The position numbers and the translations under genes are program-made. A stretch of DNA of 64,000 nt. Origin: Betaproteobacteria bacterium. Lineage in GTDB: Bacteria > Pseudomonadota > Gammaproteobacteria > Burkholderiales > SHXO01. Below, piece by piece: positions 38,812-48,979 of this stretch. How positions within the stretch are numbered: the first letter of the stretch is position 1; every line of letters starts with the position of its first letter. A model generated the notes under the pieces. That model was not told the origin of the DNA. It did not search any database and was given only the letters and a program-made list of their open reading frames with translations. The stretch lies in contig JANXRW010000004.1 of the NCBI GenBank assembly GCA_025356655.1, forward strand, positions 1-64,000, read 5' to 3'.

Positions 38812-39924
38812 TCAGCGCTCAAGCAGGATGCGTAGCATGCGCCGCAGGGGCTCCGCGGCGCCCCAGAGCAGCTGGTCGCCGACGGTGAACGCGGTCAGAT
38901 ATTCCCCGCCCATGGGAAGTTTGCGCAAGCGCCCCACGGGCACGGCCAGCGTGCCAGTCACCCGCGCAGGCGTGAGCTCGGCGATGCTCTCCTCGCGCCG
39001 GTTGGGGACGACCCGCACCCAGGCATTGGCACTGGCCAGAAGCGCCTCGATCTCGGCGAGCGGCAAGTCCTGCGTGAGTTTCACGGTGAGCGCCTGGCTG
39101 TGACAGCGCAGGGTACCGACACGCACGCACACCCCATCGATGAGCACGGGGTGCGCATCGCGGCCGAGAATGCGGTTCGCTTCCGCCTGCGCCTTCCACT
39201 CTTCCCGGCTCTGTCCGTTGCCCAGATCCTTGTCGATCCAGGGGATGAGACTGCCCGCGAGCGGCACGCCGAACTGCTCCTGGGGCAGTTCGCCTCCCCG
39301 GAGCCGTTGCGTGACCCGGGCGTCGATGTCGAGCACGTTGCTCGCCGGATCGGCCAAGAGGGCTGCCGCGCTGTCGTGCAAGGACCCCATTTGGGCGAGC
39401 AGCTCGCGTATGTTTTGGGCGCCGGCACCCGAGGCGGCCTGGTAGGTCATGGAGCTCACCCACTCCACGAGCCCCGCCTGAAACAAGCCCTGCATGGCCA
39501 TGAGCATGAGGCTCACGGTGCAGTTGCCGCCAATGAAATCTCTCTTCCCGGCCGCCAGCGCCGCGTCGATCAAGTCCCGGTTGACCGGATCCAGGATGAT
39601 CACACTGTCGGGCGCCATACGCAGCGACGAGGCGGCATCGATCCAGTAGCCGTTCCAGCCCGCCGCGCGCAACTTCGGAAACACCGCGTGGGTGTAGTCC
39701 CCGCCCTGGCAGGAGATCAGCACATCCACCGCACCGAGTTGCCCCAGGTCGTGGGCATCGCGCAGCGGCCCCGTTGCGCCGCCGACCTCCGGCGCCTGCC
39801 CACCGGCGTTGGACGTGGAGAAAAACACCGGCTCGCAGCGCTCGAAGTCCCCTTCCTCGCGCATACGCTCCAGCAGCACCGAGCCCACCATGCCGCGCCA
39901 GCCGATAAATCCCACCCGCATCAT
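38812..39924 (-). CDS. asd: Aspartate-semialdehyde dehydrogenase
   Basis: Reduces aspartyl phosphate for lysine, threonine and methionine. The start at 39924 ([11 protein letters not shown]) has GGGGAGGGG just upstream; the ORF's first 63 residues lie over leuB and are dropped. The 370-residue protein is of the enteric type: [17 protein letters not shown], catalytic Cys in [16 protein letters not shown], and active-site His in [14 protein letters not shown]. It follows leuB by 31 bp and supplies a precursor used by dapB elsewhere in this window. Confidence 0.95.
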   Translation of the reverse strand: MMRVGFIGWRGMVGSVLLERMREEGDFERCEPVFFSTSNAGGQAPEVGGATGPLRDAHDLGQLGAVDVLISCQGGDYTHAVFPKLRAAGWNGYWIDAASSLRMAPDSVIILDPVNRDLIDAALAAGKRDFIGGNCTVSLMLMAMQGLFQAGLVEWVSSMTYQAASGAGAQNIRELLAQMGSLHDSAAALLADPASNVLDIDARVTQRLRGGELPQEQFGVPLAGSLIPWIDKDLGNGQSREEWKAQAEANRILGRDAHPVLIDGVCVRVGTLRCHSQALTVKLTQDLPLAEIEALLASANAWVRVVPNRREESIAELTPARVTGTLAVPVGRLRKLPMGGEYLTAFTVGDQLLWGAAEPLRRMLRILLER

Positions 39925-39955
39925 CGACCCCTCCCCACGCCCTCGAGGCCCGCTT

Positions 39956-41029
39956 TCACTGGCGGGCCAGCGCCGCCACCACGGCGTCGCCCATCTGCTG
40001 CGTGCCCACCGGCGTCTGCCCTGCTGCGCACAGGTCCGCGGTACGTAGCCCGTCCCGCAGCACCGACCGGACGGCCGCCTCCACGCGGCCAGCCGCCTGC
40101 ACTTGGCCGCCACTGTGTCGGAGCAGCATGGCCACCGACAGGATGGTCGCCAGGGGATTGGCCACGCCGCGCCCCGCGATATCGGGCGCCGAGCCGTGGA
40201 TGGGTTCGTAGAGCCCTTTGTTGCGGGAATCCAGCGAGGCCGAGGGCAGCAGGCCGATAGATCCGGTCAGCATGGAGGCCTCGTCAGAGAGGATGTCGCC
40301 GAACAGGTTACCCGTGAGCATGACATCGAATTGGCGCGGCGCCCGCACGAGTTGCATCGCGGCGTTGTCGACGTACATGTGGCTCAATTCGACATCGGGG
40401 TATTCGCCACCCACCTCAATGACCACCTCGCGCCAGAGGATACTGGTATCGAGCACGTTGGCCTTATCCACGGAGGTAAGACGGCGGGATCGCCCGCGGG
40501 CCAGTTCGAACCCCACGCGAGCGATGCGACGGATTTCGGACTCACTGTAGTGCATGGAGTCGAAGCCCTCGCGCTCCCCGGCGGCCGTGGTTCTACGGCC
40601 GCGCGGCTGCCCGAAGTAGATGTCGCCGGTGAGTTCACGCAGGATCATGAGGTCCAGGCCCGCGACCACCTCCGGGCGCAGCGTGGAGGCCGCGGCGAGT
40701 TCCGGGTAGACCACGGCCGGGCGCAGGTTCGCGAACAGCCCCAGTTCCTTGCGGATACGCAGCAGTCCTTGCTCCGGGCGGAGCGGGCGCGCCAGGGTGT
40801 CGTAGCGCGGACCGCCCACGGCGCCCAACAGCACCGCATCAGCGGCGCGCGCCAGGGCCAGCGTGGCCTCGGGCAGGGGGTCGCCTGCGCTGTCGTAGCC
40901 GGCGCCGCCGATCAGGCCCGTTTCGAACTCCAGAGACAGTCCCTCACGGGCAAGGAATTGCAGAACTTTAAGGGCCTCGGCGACGATCTCGGGCCCAATG
41001 CCGTCACCGGGCAATACGGCGATTTTCAT
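39956..41029 (-). CDS. leuB: 3-isopropylmalate dehydrogenase
   Basis: Oxidative decarboxylase of leucine synthesis. The start is [15 protein letters not shown] at 41029; the 15 residues before it are not family-like. The 357-residue protein has [30 protein letters not shown], the catalytic [18 protein letters not shown] and [26 protein letters not shown], with the NAD loop [24 protein letters not shown]. Confidence 0.97.
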   Translation of the reverse strand: MKIAVLPGDGIGPEIVAEALKVLQFLAREGLSLEFETGLIGGAGYDSAGDPLPEATLALARAADAVLLGAVGGPRYDTLARPLRPEQGLLRIRKELGLFANLRPAVVYPELAAASTLRPEVVAGLDLMILRELTGDIYFGQPRGRRTTAAGEREGFDSMHYSESEIRRIARVGFELARGRSRRLTSVDKANVLDTSILWREVVIEVGGEYPDVELSHMYVDNAAMQLVRAPRQFDVMLTGNLFGDILSDEASMLTGSIGLLPSASLDSRNKGLYEPIHGSAPDIAGRGVANPLATILSVAMLLRHSGGQVQAAGRVEAAVRSVLRDGLRTADLCAAGQTPVGTQQMGDAVVAALARQ

Positions 41030-41107
41030 GGAAGCGCTACCAGATAATGGACGGAAGGAACGCCGGGGCGCCAACGCCTCGGGCGCCAGCGATTCCGGTG
41101 GGGAGTG

Positions 41108-41746
41108 TCAGGCGAAGAGCCAGGGCTGGCTGGCGCGATGGGCCACCTCGAAGGCGCCGATCGCGTCGACGTTCTCCAGTGTGACGCCGATCTCGTCGAG
41201 CCCGTTCAACAGGCTGCGCTTGCGAACGGGCTCGATTTCAAAGCCGCAGGTCTCACCCGAAGGCAAGATGACGCTCTGCGAGGGCAAGTCGACCACCAGC
41301 CGGTAGCCCACCTGCGTGGCCACGCCCTGCAAGATGCGGTCGATGAGCTCGGCGGGCAGATCTGCGGCGAGCAGCCCGTTCTTGAAGCAGTTGTTAAAAA
41401 AAATGTCGGCGAAGCTCTCCGCCAGCACGACGCGGAAGCCGTATTCGAGCAGGGCCCAGGGAGCGTGCTCGCGCGAGGAGCCGCAACCAAAATTTGCCCG
41501 CGCCACCAGTACCTGGGCGCCCACGTAGCGCGGCGCGTTGAGCACGAAATCCGGGTTAGGCACCCGGCGCGTCAGATCCATGCCAGGCTCGCCCGGATCC
41601 TTGAAGCGCCAGGCGTCAAAGAGGTGGGCACCGAAGCCTGTGCGGCCGATGGCCTTGAGAAATTGCTTAGGGATAATCGCGTCGGTGTCAACGTTGGCCC
41701 GGTCCATGGGCGCCACCAAGCCGTCGAGGCGTTCGAACTTTTGCAT
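41108..41746 (-). CDS. leuD: 3-isopropylmalate dehydratase small subunit
   Basis: Small subunit of the aconitase-like isomerase, partner of LeuC. The 212-residue protein has [17 protein letters not shown] and the swivel-domain motif [43 protein letters not shown], both complete. It is separated from leuC by a small lipoprotein gene. Confidence 0.96.
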   Translation of the reverse strand: MQKFERLDGLVAPMDRANVDTDAIIPKQFLKAIGRTGFGAHLFDAWRFKDPGEPGMDLTRRVPNPDFVLNAPRYVGAQVLVARANFGCGSSREHAPWALLEYGFRVVLAESFADIFFNNCFKNGLLAADLPAELIDRILQGVATQVGYRLVVDLPSQSVILPSGETCGFEIEPVRKRSLLNGLDEIGVTLENVDAIGAFEVAHRASQPWLFA

Positions 41747-41776
41747 GATCGTTTCTCGCGTAATCCGGTTTAGGGG

Positions 41777-41926
41777 TCAGTTGGAAGACTTCTTGTCCGA
41801 GGCGGCACCTTTGATTTTCTCGCCGGCCTTTTCCAAGTCTTTACCGAAACCGGCCACGGTATTGCAGCCGCCGAGTGCCAGGCAAGCCGCCAGCAGTAGG
41901 GTCAAGGCGCAGGCCAGTGAACGCAT
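41777..41926 (-). CDS. Entericidin-like small lipoprotein
   Basis: A 49-codon gene not in the ORF track. On the minus strand GGGAGGAAATCTTC precedes the ATG at 41926. The product is a lipoprotein signal peptide (CALTLLLAACLALGGC) followed by NTVAGFGKDLEKAGEKIKG and a short Lys/Ser tail, the pattern of the entericidin A/B family. The gene sits 17 bp after leuC and 30 bp before leuD, inside the leu operon; this position is known for betaproteobacterial entericidins. Role here unknown. Confidence 0.85.
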   Translation of the reverse strand: MRSLACALTLLLAACLALGGCNTVAGFGKDLEKAGEKIKGAASDKKSSN

Positions 41927-41943
41927 GAAGATTTCCTCCCACC

Positions 41944-43350
41944 CTAGAGTTCGCCGCGTATATCCACGAAGTGCCCGGCAATGGCCGCCGCCGCCGCCAT
42001 CGCGGGACTCACCAGATGCGTCCGCCCACCGGCCCCCTGGCGACCCTCGAAGTTGCGGTTCGAGGTCGACGCGCAGCGCTCCTGGGGCATCAGCCGGTCA
42101 TCGTTCATGGCCAGACACATGGAACAGCCCGGCTCACGCCACTCGAACCCGGCCGCCTGAAAGAGGCGGTCGAGCCCCTCGCGCTCGGCCTGCTGCTTGA
42201 CCGGCCCGGAACCCGGCACGACGAGTGCCAGCTTCACTCGCGCAGAGACTTGGCGACCGCGGATGACCGCCGCGGCAGCGCGCAGGTCCTCGATGCGCGA
42301 GTTGGTGCACGATCCAATGAAGACCTTGTCGACTTCCAACTCGGTGATGGCCACGCCCGGGGTAAGGCCCATGTAGGCCAGCGCGCGCTCCAGTGCCTCG
42401 CGTTTTGCGGGATCGCTGATGGCCGCGGGATCGGGCACACGCGCACTCACCGGCGCGACCATCTCCGGTGACGTTCCCCAGGTGACCTGGGGTTCAATGG
42501 ACGCAGCCTCGATGTGCACCTCTCGATCGAAACGCGCCTGCGGATCGCTCACCAGCGTGCGCCAATGCGCGACCGCGCGACTCCACATCTCGCCCTTGGG
42601 GGCAAAGGGGCGCCCGCGCAGATAATCGATCGTGGTGTCATCCACTGCCACCATGCCAGCGCGTGCGCCGGCCTCGATGGACATGTTGCAAAGGGTCATG
42701 CGCCCTTCCATGCTGAGCGCGCGCACGGCCGAGCCGGCGAACTCGATGGCGAAGCCCGTACCTCCAGCCGTGCCGATCTGGCCGATCACCGCCAGGGCGA
42801 TGTCCTTGGCCGAGAGGCCGCGACCCAGTTCTCCCTCGACACGCACCCGCATGGCGCGAGACTTTTTCGCCACCAAGCACTGGGTGGCGAGCACGTGTTC
42901 TACTTCAGAGGTCCCAATGCCTTGGGCCAGGCAGGCGAACGCGCCGTGGGTGCTGGTATGGGAATCCCCGCACACCACCGTCATCCCAGGCAAGGTCGCG
43001 CCCTGCTCCGGGCCGATCACGTGAACGATACCCTGGCGTGGATCATTCATGCGGAACTCTGTGATGCCATAGGCTTCACAGTTGGCATCCAGCGTGTCCA
43101 CCTGCAGGCGGGAAATGGGGTCGACGATGCCGCCACTGCGATCGGTCGTGGGAACGTTGTGATCGGCAACGGCGAGTATGGAATCGATGCGCCGGGGTTT
43201 ACGGCCATGCAGGCGCAGCCCATCGAAGGCCTGCGGGCTGGTCACTTCATGCACGAGGTGGCGGTCGATGTAGAGCAGCGCGGAGCCGTCGGCATCTTCG
43301 CGCACCAGATGGCTGCTCCAAAGCTTGTCGTAGAGAGTCTGTGCGCTCAC
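41944..43350 (-). CDS. leuC: 3-isopropylmalate dehydratase large subunit
   Basis: Fe-S subunit of isopropylmalate isomerase. The GTG at 43350 ([11 protein letters not shown]) gives 468 residues, the family length; the ORF's further 48 residues are upstream sequence. The protein has [34 protein letters not shown] and the [4Fe-4S] ligands in [14 protein letters not shown] and [13 protein letters not shown]. It heads the leuC-ecn-leuD-leuB-asd run. The 222 bp upstream hold GC-rich hairpins without a U-tract and no leucine-rich leader peptide that I could see. Confidence 0.96.
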   Translation of the reverse strand: MSAQTLYDKLWSSHLVREDADGSALLYIDRHLVHEVTSPQAFDGLRLHGRKPRRIDSILAVADHNVPTTDRSGGIVDPISRLQVDTLDANCEAYGITEFRMNDPRQGIVHVIGPEQGATLPGMTVVCGDSHTSTHGAFACLAQGIGTSEVEHVLATQCLVAKKSRAMRVRVEGELGRGLSAKDIALAVIGQIGTAGGTGFAIEFAGSAVRALSMEGRMTLCNMSIEAGARAGMVAVDDTTIDYLRGRPFAPKGEMWSRAVAHWRTLVSDPQARFDREVHIEAASIEPQVTWGTSPEMVAPVSARVPDPAAISDPAKREALERALAYMGLTPGVAITELEVDKVFIGSCTNSRIEDLRAAAAVIRGRQVSARVKLALVVPGSGPVKQQAEREGLDRLFQAAGFEWREPGCSMCLAMNDDRLMPQERCASTSNRNFEGRQGAGGRTHLVSPAMAAAAAIAGHFVDIRGEL

Positions 43351-43572
43351 GGTATTGAGTGCCCTCACGTGTGTTTTTGGACAATCTGCAATTATTGCAC
43401 AGGCGCCAAGCAGCCGGGCGCTGGGTCTCGAACAGCGATCGGGGGGACCTTCCTTCAGGCCATGGGTGGCCCCCGGGTGTGGCGCATCGCCCAAGATCTG
43501 ACGAGCCCCGGGAGCGCGGGCCGCTTACTGCGGCGCCCGCCGATCAGACGTCGGCAACCCTTCGAGGCACGT

Positions 43573-44736
43573 TTAGAGTCGCTGCGCGCGAGCCGGGTGG
43601 AAGCCCACGAGGATCACCAATAGCCCGCAGAGCGCGGCCAGGGCGCCGAGGCAGAAGGTCGCCAGGGCCCCGGCGCTGCCCCACAGCCAGCCGCTGAGCA
43701 ATCCGCCGACGGCGCCGCCGGCGCCGAAGCCGATGCCGCTGTAGAGGGCTTGGGCGCGCGCTCGGTGCGGCCCTGGGAACGCCGCGTGGATGGCGGCGAG
43801 TGCCGCGGCGTGGTGGGCACCGAAACTCGCCGCATGCAGCAACTGGGCCAGCACCGTGAGAAGGATGAGCCCAGGCCAGGCACCGATGACGATGAAGCGA
43901 AGGGCGGCGAGCAGGAAGCTACCAACGAGCAGGGCACGCAGGCTGAACCGGCGCATGAGTTGCGGCAGCCATAAAAAAACGCCCACCTCGGCGACGACGG
44001 CAAGCCCCCAAAGAAGCCCCACGGTCGCCTTGGAGTAGCCCTGCTCCACCAGGTAGATGGAGAAGAAGGTGTAGTAGGGCCCGTGCGCCACGGCCATCAG
44101 GAAACAACCCGCCAACAGCGCCACCACGTCCCGCCGGCGCAGCGCTTGCAGCCAGGGTCCCGTGGCGGCGACCGGTCCGGTCGGCGCGTCGAAGGGCACC
44201 CCCCAGGCGGCTAGCGCGTTGGCCGCGAACAGCAAAGCCAGCGCCGGGCAGAGCACGCCGGGGCCCCATCGTTCGACCAGCGCACCCAGGCACACGACGG
44301 CCAGCACGAAGCTCACCGACCCCCAGACGCGGATGCGGCCGTAGTCGCCGGGGCGCTCGCGCAGGCGCGAGAGCGTGGCACTTTCCACTAGCGGCAGCGC
44401 CGCGCACCAGAGCACGTTGAGCAGGAGCAGGACGGCGAACAGCCCCCAGAAGCTCTGCACGAAGTTCAGTGCCGCGGCGCTGCCCACCGCGCCCCAGGTG
44501 CTCACCCGCAGCACCTGCCGGTGACGCCCCCCGGCCTCCGCCGCAGCGGCCCAGAGCACGGGCATGACGATGCGAACGAGCGGCACCAGCGAGAGCAACA
44601 CGCCAATGTGCCAGGCACTGAAGCCCAGGCTCTTCAGGTACAGCCCGAAATAGGGCGCGTAACTGCCGAGCAGGGTGAAGTAGACGAAATAGAAGACCGC
44701 AAGGCGGCGGCGCGCCGCCCGCTCGCCTGCCAGCAT
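43573..44736 (-). CDS. MFS transporter (LacY/HcaT-like, MFS_1_like)
   Basis: Major facilitator permease with about 12 hydrophobic segments in 387 residues. I start it at MLAGERAARRRLAVFYFVYFTLLGSYAPYF (44736), as the longer ORF overlaps aroC. Features include YFGLYLKSLGFSAWHIGVLLSLVPLVRI and YGRIRVWGSVSFVLAVV, as in the HcaT / YcaD-like nucleoside-proton-symporter-like group. Its substrate cannot be read from sequence. It lies 16 bp after aroC on the same strand. Confidence 0.8.
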   Translation of the reverse strand: MLAGERAARRRLAVFYFVYFTLLGSYAPYFGLYLKSLGFSAWHIGVLLSLVPLVRIVMPVLWAAAAEAGGRHRQVLRVSTWGAVGSAAALNFVQSFWGLFAVLLLLNVLWCAALPLVESATLSRLRERPGDYGRIRVWGSVSFVLAVVCLGALVERWGPGVLCPALALLFAANALAAWGVPFDAPTGPVAATGPWLQALRRRDVVALLAGCFLMAVAHGPYYTFFSIYLVEQGYSKATVGLLWGLAVVAEVGVFLWLPQLMRRFSLRALLVGSFLLAALRFIVIGAWPGLILLTVLAQLLHAASFGAHHAAALAAIHAAFPGPHRARAQALYSGIGFGAGGAVGGLLSGWLWGSAGALATFCLGALAALCGLLVILVGFHPARAQRL

Positions 44737-44752
44737 CGGGGCGCCTAGCGCC

Positions 44753-45883
44753 TCAGCCGCCGATGCTGGCCGGGGGCCGTGCCGCCGGGGCCCAGGCAGC
44801 GATCCGGGGCGTGGTCGAGCGCACCGCGGCGTTCTGCGCCCGATGGCGCAGGGCATGGTCCATCAGCACCAGGGCCAGCATCGCTTCGGCCACCGGTGTG
44901 GCGCGGATACCCACGCAGGGGTCGTGACGCCCGGTCGTTTGCACCTGCACGGGTTGTCCGTCGATATCGATGGAGCGGCGGGGAATGCGGATACTGGAGG
45001 TCGGCTTGATGGCGATGCCGACAACCACGTCCTGACCCGTGGAGATACCGCCCAGGATCCCCCCAGCGTTGTTGGAGAGGAACCCTTCAGGGGTCATCTC
45101 GTCGCCATGCTCGGAGCCCTTCTGGGCGACCGAGGCGAAGCCGGCGCCGATCTCTACGGCCTTGACCGCATTGATCCCCATCATGGCGTAGGCGATCTCG
45201 GCATCTAAGCGGTCATAGACCGGTTCGCCCCAGCCCGGGGGGAGCCCCGTGGCCACCACCGTGATCTTCGCGCCGGCCGAATCCCCCGCGCGGCGCAGCC
45301 CGTCCATGAAGGCCTCGAGCGCCGGCACGGCGGTTGCGTCCGCCGCGAAGAAGGGGTTCTCCCCCACCGCGTCCCAGGAGCGGAACGGCACCTCGATGGG
45401 TCCCAATTGGCAGAGGTAGCCGCGGACCTGAACGCCGTGCTCGTACGCCAGCCATTTGCGGGCGATGGCCCCAGCGGCCACGCGCACGGCGGTCTCACGC
45501 GCAGAGGAACGCCCCCCGCCGCGGTAATCCCGCACACCGTACTTCTGCCAGTAGACATAGTCCGCATGCCCAGGGCGGAAGGTCCGCGCGATGTCCGTGT
45601 AGTCCTTGCTGCGAGCGTCGACGTTGCGGATCAAGAGCGCAATGGGCGTGCCGGTGGTGCGCCCCTCGAACAGGCCGGACAGGATCTCCACCGAGTCGGT
45701 TTCCTGACGCTGCGTGACGTGACGCGAGGTGCCTGGCCGACGCCGGTCCAGGTCCCGTTGCACGTCTTCTACCGTGAGCGCAAGACCGGGGGGACAACCG
45801 TCGACCACACAGCCGATCGCTGGACCGTGACTCTCGCCGAAGGAAGTCACGCTAAAGAGCTTGCCGAGGGTATTGCCGGACAT
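44753..45883 (-). CDS. aroC: Chorismate synthase
   Basis: FMN-dependent last step of the shikimate pathway, feeding tryptophan synthesis. The 376-residue protein begins [32 protein letters not shown] and has the FMN/EPSP motifs [64 protein letters not shown] and the C-terminal [22 protein letters not shown]. The MFS gene follows; the upstream 95 bp hold a -10-like TATAGT and a hairpin. Confidence 0.97.
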   Translation of the reverse strand: MSGNTLGKLFSVTSFGESHGPAIGCVVDGCPPGLALTVEDVQRDLDRRRPGTSRHVTQRQETDSVEILSGLFEGRTTGTPIALLIRNVDARSKDYTDIARTFRPGHADYVYWQKYGVRDYRGGGRSSARETAVRVAAGAIARKWLAYEHGVQVRGYLCQLGPIEVPFRSWDAVGENPFFAADATAVPALEAFMDGLRRAGDSAGAKITVVATGLPPGWGEPVYDRLDAEIAYAMMGINAVKAVEIGAGFASVAQKGSEHGDEMTPEGFLSNNAGGILGGISTGQDVVVGIAIKPTSSIRIPRRSIDIDGQPVQVQTTGRHDPCVGIRATPVAEAMLALVLMDHALRHRAQNAAVRSTTPRIAAWAPAARPPASIGG

Positions 45884-45909
45884 GGGAATGGGAAGCCAGA
45901 CTTGGGGGG

Positions 45910-45939
45910 GATCCGACCCCGGGTAAAACCCCGAGGATC
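45910..45939 (-). promoter_or_regulatory. Hairpin in the aroC 5' leader
   Basis: GATCC/GGATC enclose GGGT/ACCC around a small loop, lying between a TGTGCTATAGT extended -10 (about 45945-45955) and the aroC start. It could be the end of the upstream aminopeptidase transcript or a leader structure; no U-tract follows. Confidence 0.25.
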
Positions 45940-45978
45940 GGCGGGAAACTATAGCACAGGCCTGCCCGCCCGCCGGGC

Positions 45979-47472
45979 TTAGGCCGGCGGCGTAGCCGCG
46001 AGCGCAGCGCCCAAGCGCTCATCCATGAGCAGGCCGAGGCCCCAGCCTACGCCGAAGCCGGTGATGTCGGTGCCCACGGCGCCTAGGCCACCCTTGCAGT
46101 TGGCAGCCGCCAGATCCACGTGCAGCCACGGAAGCCCCTGCACGAAGCGCTGCAGCAGCCGTGCCGCGAGGATGTGGTCCGCCTCGCCCTCGAGCGTGCA
46201 TTGTTTGACATCGGCCACCTTGCTCTCCAGGGCCGCGTCGTAGTCCTCGTCCAGCGGAAAGCTGCACACCCGCTCACCGCTGCGCCACCCTGCCTCGACC
46301 GCCAGCGCCGCCAATTCGGGCCGATTGGCGAACACACCGGCGTAGCGTTGCCCGAGCGCGGTGATCATGCTCCCGGTGAGGGTAGCGAAGTCCACCAGCA
46401 GCGCCGGCTTCTCCTTGGCGGCCAGGGTCAGGGTATCGGCCAGCACCATACGGCCTTCGGCATCGGTGTGGACCACCTCGATGGTGGTGCCGTCGAGGGC
46501 ACGCACCACCTCGTTTTGCTTATAGGCCTCGGGGCTGATGTGATTCTGTGCCAGCGCCAGCCAGCCGGTGATAGCCAGGGGCAGGCGCAGTTGCGTGGCC
46601 GCGCTCAACAAGCCCAGCACCACCGCTGAGCCGTTCATGTCCTCGTGCATGCCATGCATGTAGCGGGCAGGCTTGAGGTTATGACCGCCCGTATCGAAGC
46701 AGATGCCCTTGCCCACCAGGGCGACCTCCGGCGCAGCGCGGCGCGAGCGCGCGGGCTGGTAACGCAGACGCAGGATGGCGGCATCCTTGCGCGGACTGCC
46801 GCGCGCCACCGCGAGGAAGGCGCCCGCACCCAGGCGCTCCAGCGCCTTGGTGTCGTAAGCCTTGCACCCCCAGCCCTGCGCCGCAGCCAGGGCCTCCACG
46901 CGCTTGCGGTAGCTGCCCGGGTCGAGTTCGTTGGGTGGCAATGCGGTGAGTTCCCGCGCCAAAAAATTGCCCTGCGCCGTGGCCACCGCAACCGCCAGCC
47001 CGGCGGCATCGGGAGCGCCCCGCAGGCGGATGGTTCCCAGGGCCCGGGCGGGCTTCTGGCTGCGCCGCGTCGGCAGCGGCGCGCCGTTGACCAAGGCGCA
47101 GTACACCGCCACCCGGGCAAGCTCCGCCCGCGGGGCCAGCGCTCCGTGGAGTTCGATAACCAACAGTTTTGGGGACTCCGCCAGCAGCGGTGCCAGCGCC
47201 TTGCACAGTAGGCTCTGGCGCTCGAAGGCCGAGCGACCCACGGGCACCGCGACGAACATCCTGAGGACGCCGTCGTCCAGGGTGAGGGACGCGCCCTTGT
47301 CCAAGTCATGGGGCTTCAGGCCGCGCCGGTCGAGTACCCGTGCCAAAGCAACGGCGAGCACCGGGGGCAGGTCTGCCGGCAGGCTACCGGTGTCTGCCCA
47401 CAGGTGCAGTACATGGGTCGGCGCCGGCGCACCGCGGCCGCTGCGCTCCGAGAGGTCGAGTTTTGCGAGCAT
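45979..47472 (-). CDS. Leucyl aminopeptidase family protein (M17)
   Basis: Probable cytosolic di-metal aminopeptidase. The 497-residue protein has the M17 core: [19 protein letters not shown] (metal-binding Lys and Asp), [15 protein letters not shown] (Asp), [19 protein letters not shown] (Asp, Glu and catalytic Arg) and a C-terminal [14 protein letters not shown]. Several positions differ from the usual (FDSGG is FDTGG, NTDAEGR is HTDAEGR), so it is a divergent branch, not classical PepA. A TATAAT lies about 30 bp upstream of the ATG, and GGAG precedes it. Confidence 0.85.
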   Translation of the reverse strand: MLAKLDLSERSGRGAPAPTHVLHLWADTGSLPADLPPVLAVALARVLDRRGLKPHDLDKGASLTLDDGVLRMFVAVPVGRSAFERQSLLCKALAPLLAESPKLLVIELHGALAPRAELARVAVYCALVNGAPLPTRRSQKPARALGTIRLRGAPDAAGLAVAVATAQGNFLARELTALPPNELDPGSYRKRVEALAAAQGWGCKAYDTKALERLGAGAFLAVARGSPRKDAAILRLRYQPARSRRAAPEVALVGKGICFDTGGHNLKPARYMHGMHEDMNGSAVVLGLLSAATQLRLPLAITGWLALAQNHISPEAYKQNEVVRALDGTTIEVVHTDAEGRMVLADTLTLAAKEKPALLVDFATLTGSMITALGQRYAGVFANRPELAALAVEAGWRSGERVCSFPLDEDYDAALESKVADVKQCTLEGEADHILAARLLQRFVQGLPWLHVDLAAANCKGGLGAVGTDITGFGVGWGLGLLMDERLGAALAATPPA

Positions 47473-47498
47473 GAGGAATCTCCTGTGGCCAGCGCCCG

Positions 47499-47504
47499 AT
47501 TATA
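47499..47504 (-). promoter_or_regulatory. -10 element of the M17 aminopeptidase gene
   Basis: Perfect TATAAT on the minus strand about 27 bp before the start codon. No recognisable -35. Confidence 0.35.
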
Positions 47505-47621
47505 GCGGGCTCACTGCGGCGGCCCGCCCCCTCTCGGCTTGCAGGGTGGTTCGGCCGTGGCTCGGGCATCGGCGGGGCGGCTATTGCTACACTGGCGGTA
47601 AATTCTACGCGCGAGCCTATC

Positions 47622-48455
47622 ATGCAGATCTACCACGACCTGATCCGCGACATTCTGGCCAACGGAACCCGAAAGGCCGACCGCACGGGCACCGGGACCC
47701 TCAGTGTCTTCGGACGGCAGTGCCGCTTCGACCTGTCGCAGGGATTCCCGGTGGTGACAACCAAGCGCATCCACATCAAAAGCGTGGTGCACGAGCTGCT
47801 TTGGTTTCTCAGTGGCGACACGAACATCGCCTATCTGAAGGCTAACGGCGTGAGCATCTGGGACGAATGGGCGGACGAACACGGTGACTTGGGGCCCGTC
47901 TACGGGCACCAGTGGCGCCATTGGCCGGCGCGTGATGGCAGCACGATCGACCAGTTGACGCAACTCATGGACCAGATCCGAACCCGCCCCCATTCGCGAC
48001 GGCTCCTGCTCACGGCGCTCAACGTCGCGGACTTCCCCGACGAGAGCCTGTCGCCCGTGGAAAACGCCCGACGAGGCCTGATGGCACTCGCGCCCTGCCA
48101 CTGCTTCGCGCAGTTCTACGTGAACGAGGGGGCTCTGAGTTGCCTGCTTTATTGCCGCAGCCAAGACGTCTTTCTGGGCACGCCCTTCAACTGGGCCAGC
48201 TATGCGCTGCTCACGCACATGATCGCGCAGCAATGTGACCTGCGGGTCGGTGACCTGGTGTGGAGCGCCGGGGATTGCCACCTCTACCTGAACCACTTGG
48301 AACAGGTCGAGACGCTGCTCGCGCGCGCCCCGCTGCCGCTGCCACGGCTCGCCATCGGGCGCCGCCCGGCGAACCTTTTTGACTACCGATACGAGGACTT
48401 CGACTTCCCGGATTATCAGTGCCACCCGGCTATCAAGGCCCCCATTGCGGTTTGA
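47622..48455 (+). CDS. thyA: Thymidylate synthase
   Basis: Makes dTMP from dUMP using methylenetetrahydrofolate; dUMP can come from the Dcd pathway also encoded in this window. The 277-residue protein has [32 protein letters not shown], the catalytic Cys in [12 protein letters not shown] (usually PPCHAFFQFYV) and the normal C-terminal [19 protein letters not shown] -10-like TACACT is seen about 30 bp upstream. folA follows within 5 bp. Confidence 0.96.
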   Translation: MQIYHDLIRDILANGTRKADRTGTGTLSVFGRQCRFDLSQGFPVVTTKRIHIKSVVHELLWFLSGDTNIAYLKANGVSIWDEWADEHGDLGPVYGHQWRHWPARDGSTIDQLTQLMDQIRTRPHSRRLLLTALNVADFPDESLSPVENARRGLMALAPCHCFAQFYVNEGALSCLLYCRSQDVFLGTPFNWASYALLTHMIAQQCDLRVGDLVWSAGDCHLYLNHLEQVETLLARAPLPLPRLAIGRRPANLFDYRYEDFDFPDYQCHPAIKAPIAV

Positions 48456-48459
48456 TGAC

Positions 48460-48972
48460 GTGGACGCCACACAGGATCCCCGCTCGCTTTACTTGGTCGT
48501 CGCCGTGGCGCGCAACCGGGTCATCGGCCAGGGCAACCAGTTGCCCTGGCGCCTCCCCGCCGACCTTCGCCACTTCAAGGAACTCACCCTGGGCCACCCC
48601 ATCATCCTGGGTCGGCGAACCCATGAGTCCATCGGCCGCCTGCTCCCGGGGCGGAAGAGTTTCATCCTGAGCCGCGACCCGGGTTATCAGGTCCCGGAGG
48701 CGCTCACCTTCACCGGACTCGACCAGGCGGTGGCGGCGCTGCCCGAGGGCCGTCCGGCCTTCGTCATCGGCGGAGCCCAGGTCTACGCCGCTGCGCTGCC
48801 GTTCTGCTCTCGTATCCATTGCACGGAAGTGCTGGCCGACTACCCCGGCGACCGTTTCTTCCCGGCGCTGGACCCGCTGGCCTGGCAAGAGGCGGAGCGC
48901 GAGCACAACGGACCAGCGGAGGGGGCGCCCGCCTTTGATTTCGTCCGCTACGAGCGCATCGCGCCCGCCTGA
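48460..48972 (+). CDS. folA: Dihydrofolate reductase
   Basis: Regenerates tetrahydrofolate consumed by ThyA. I choose the GTG at 48460, 4 bp after the thyA stop, giving 170 residues; the ORF's earlier start lies within thyA. The protein has VVAVARNRVIGQGNQLPWRLPADLRHFKELT with the substrate Asp, PIILGRRTHESIGRLLPGRKSFILSRD (NADPH site) and FVIGGAQVYAAAL. The thyA-folA pairing is common. Confidence 0.94.
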   Translation: MDATQDPRSLYLVVAVARNRVIGQGNQLPWRLPADLRHFKELTLGHPIILGRRTHESIGRLLPGRKSFILSRDPGYQVPEALTFTGLDQAVAALPEGRPAFVIGGAQVYAAALPFCSRIHCTEVLADYPGDRFFPALDPLAWQEAEREHNGPAEGAPAFDFVRYERIAPA

Positions 48973-48979
48973 GGCCCGA

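Noticed and set aside
43351-43572. Leucine attenuator (leuL-like) before leuC
   Set aside because: No short ORF with a run of Leu codons and no hairpin with a U-tract could be found.
42514-43623. 369-codon plus-strand ORF over leuC
   Set aside because: Antisense shadow of leuC; no family match and no ribosome-binding site.
47511-48470. 319-codon minus-strand ORF over thyA
   Set aside because: Mirror of thyA, which is complete with its catalytic Cys on the plus strand.
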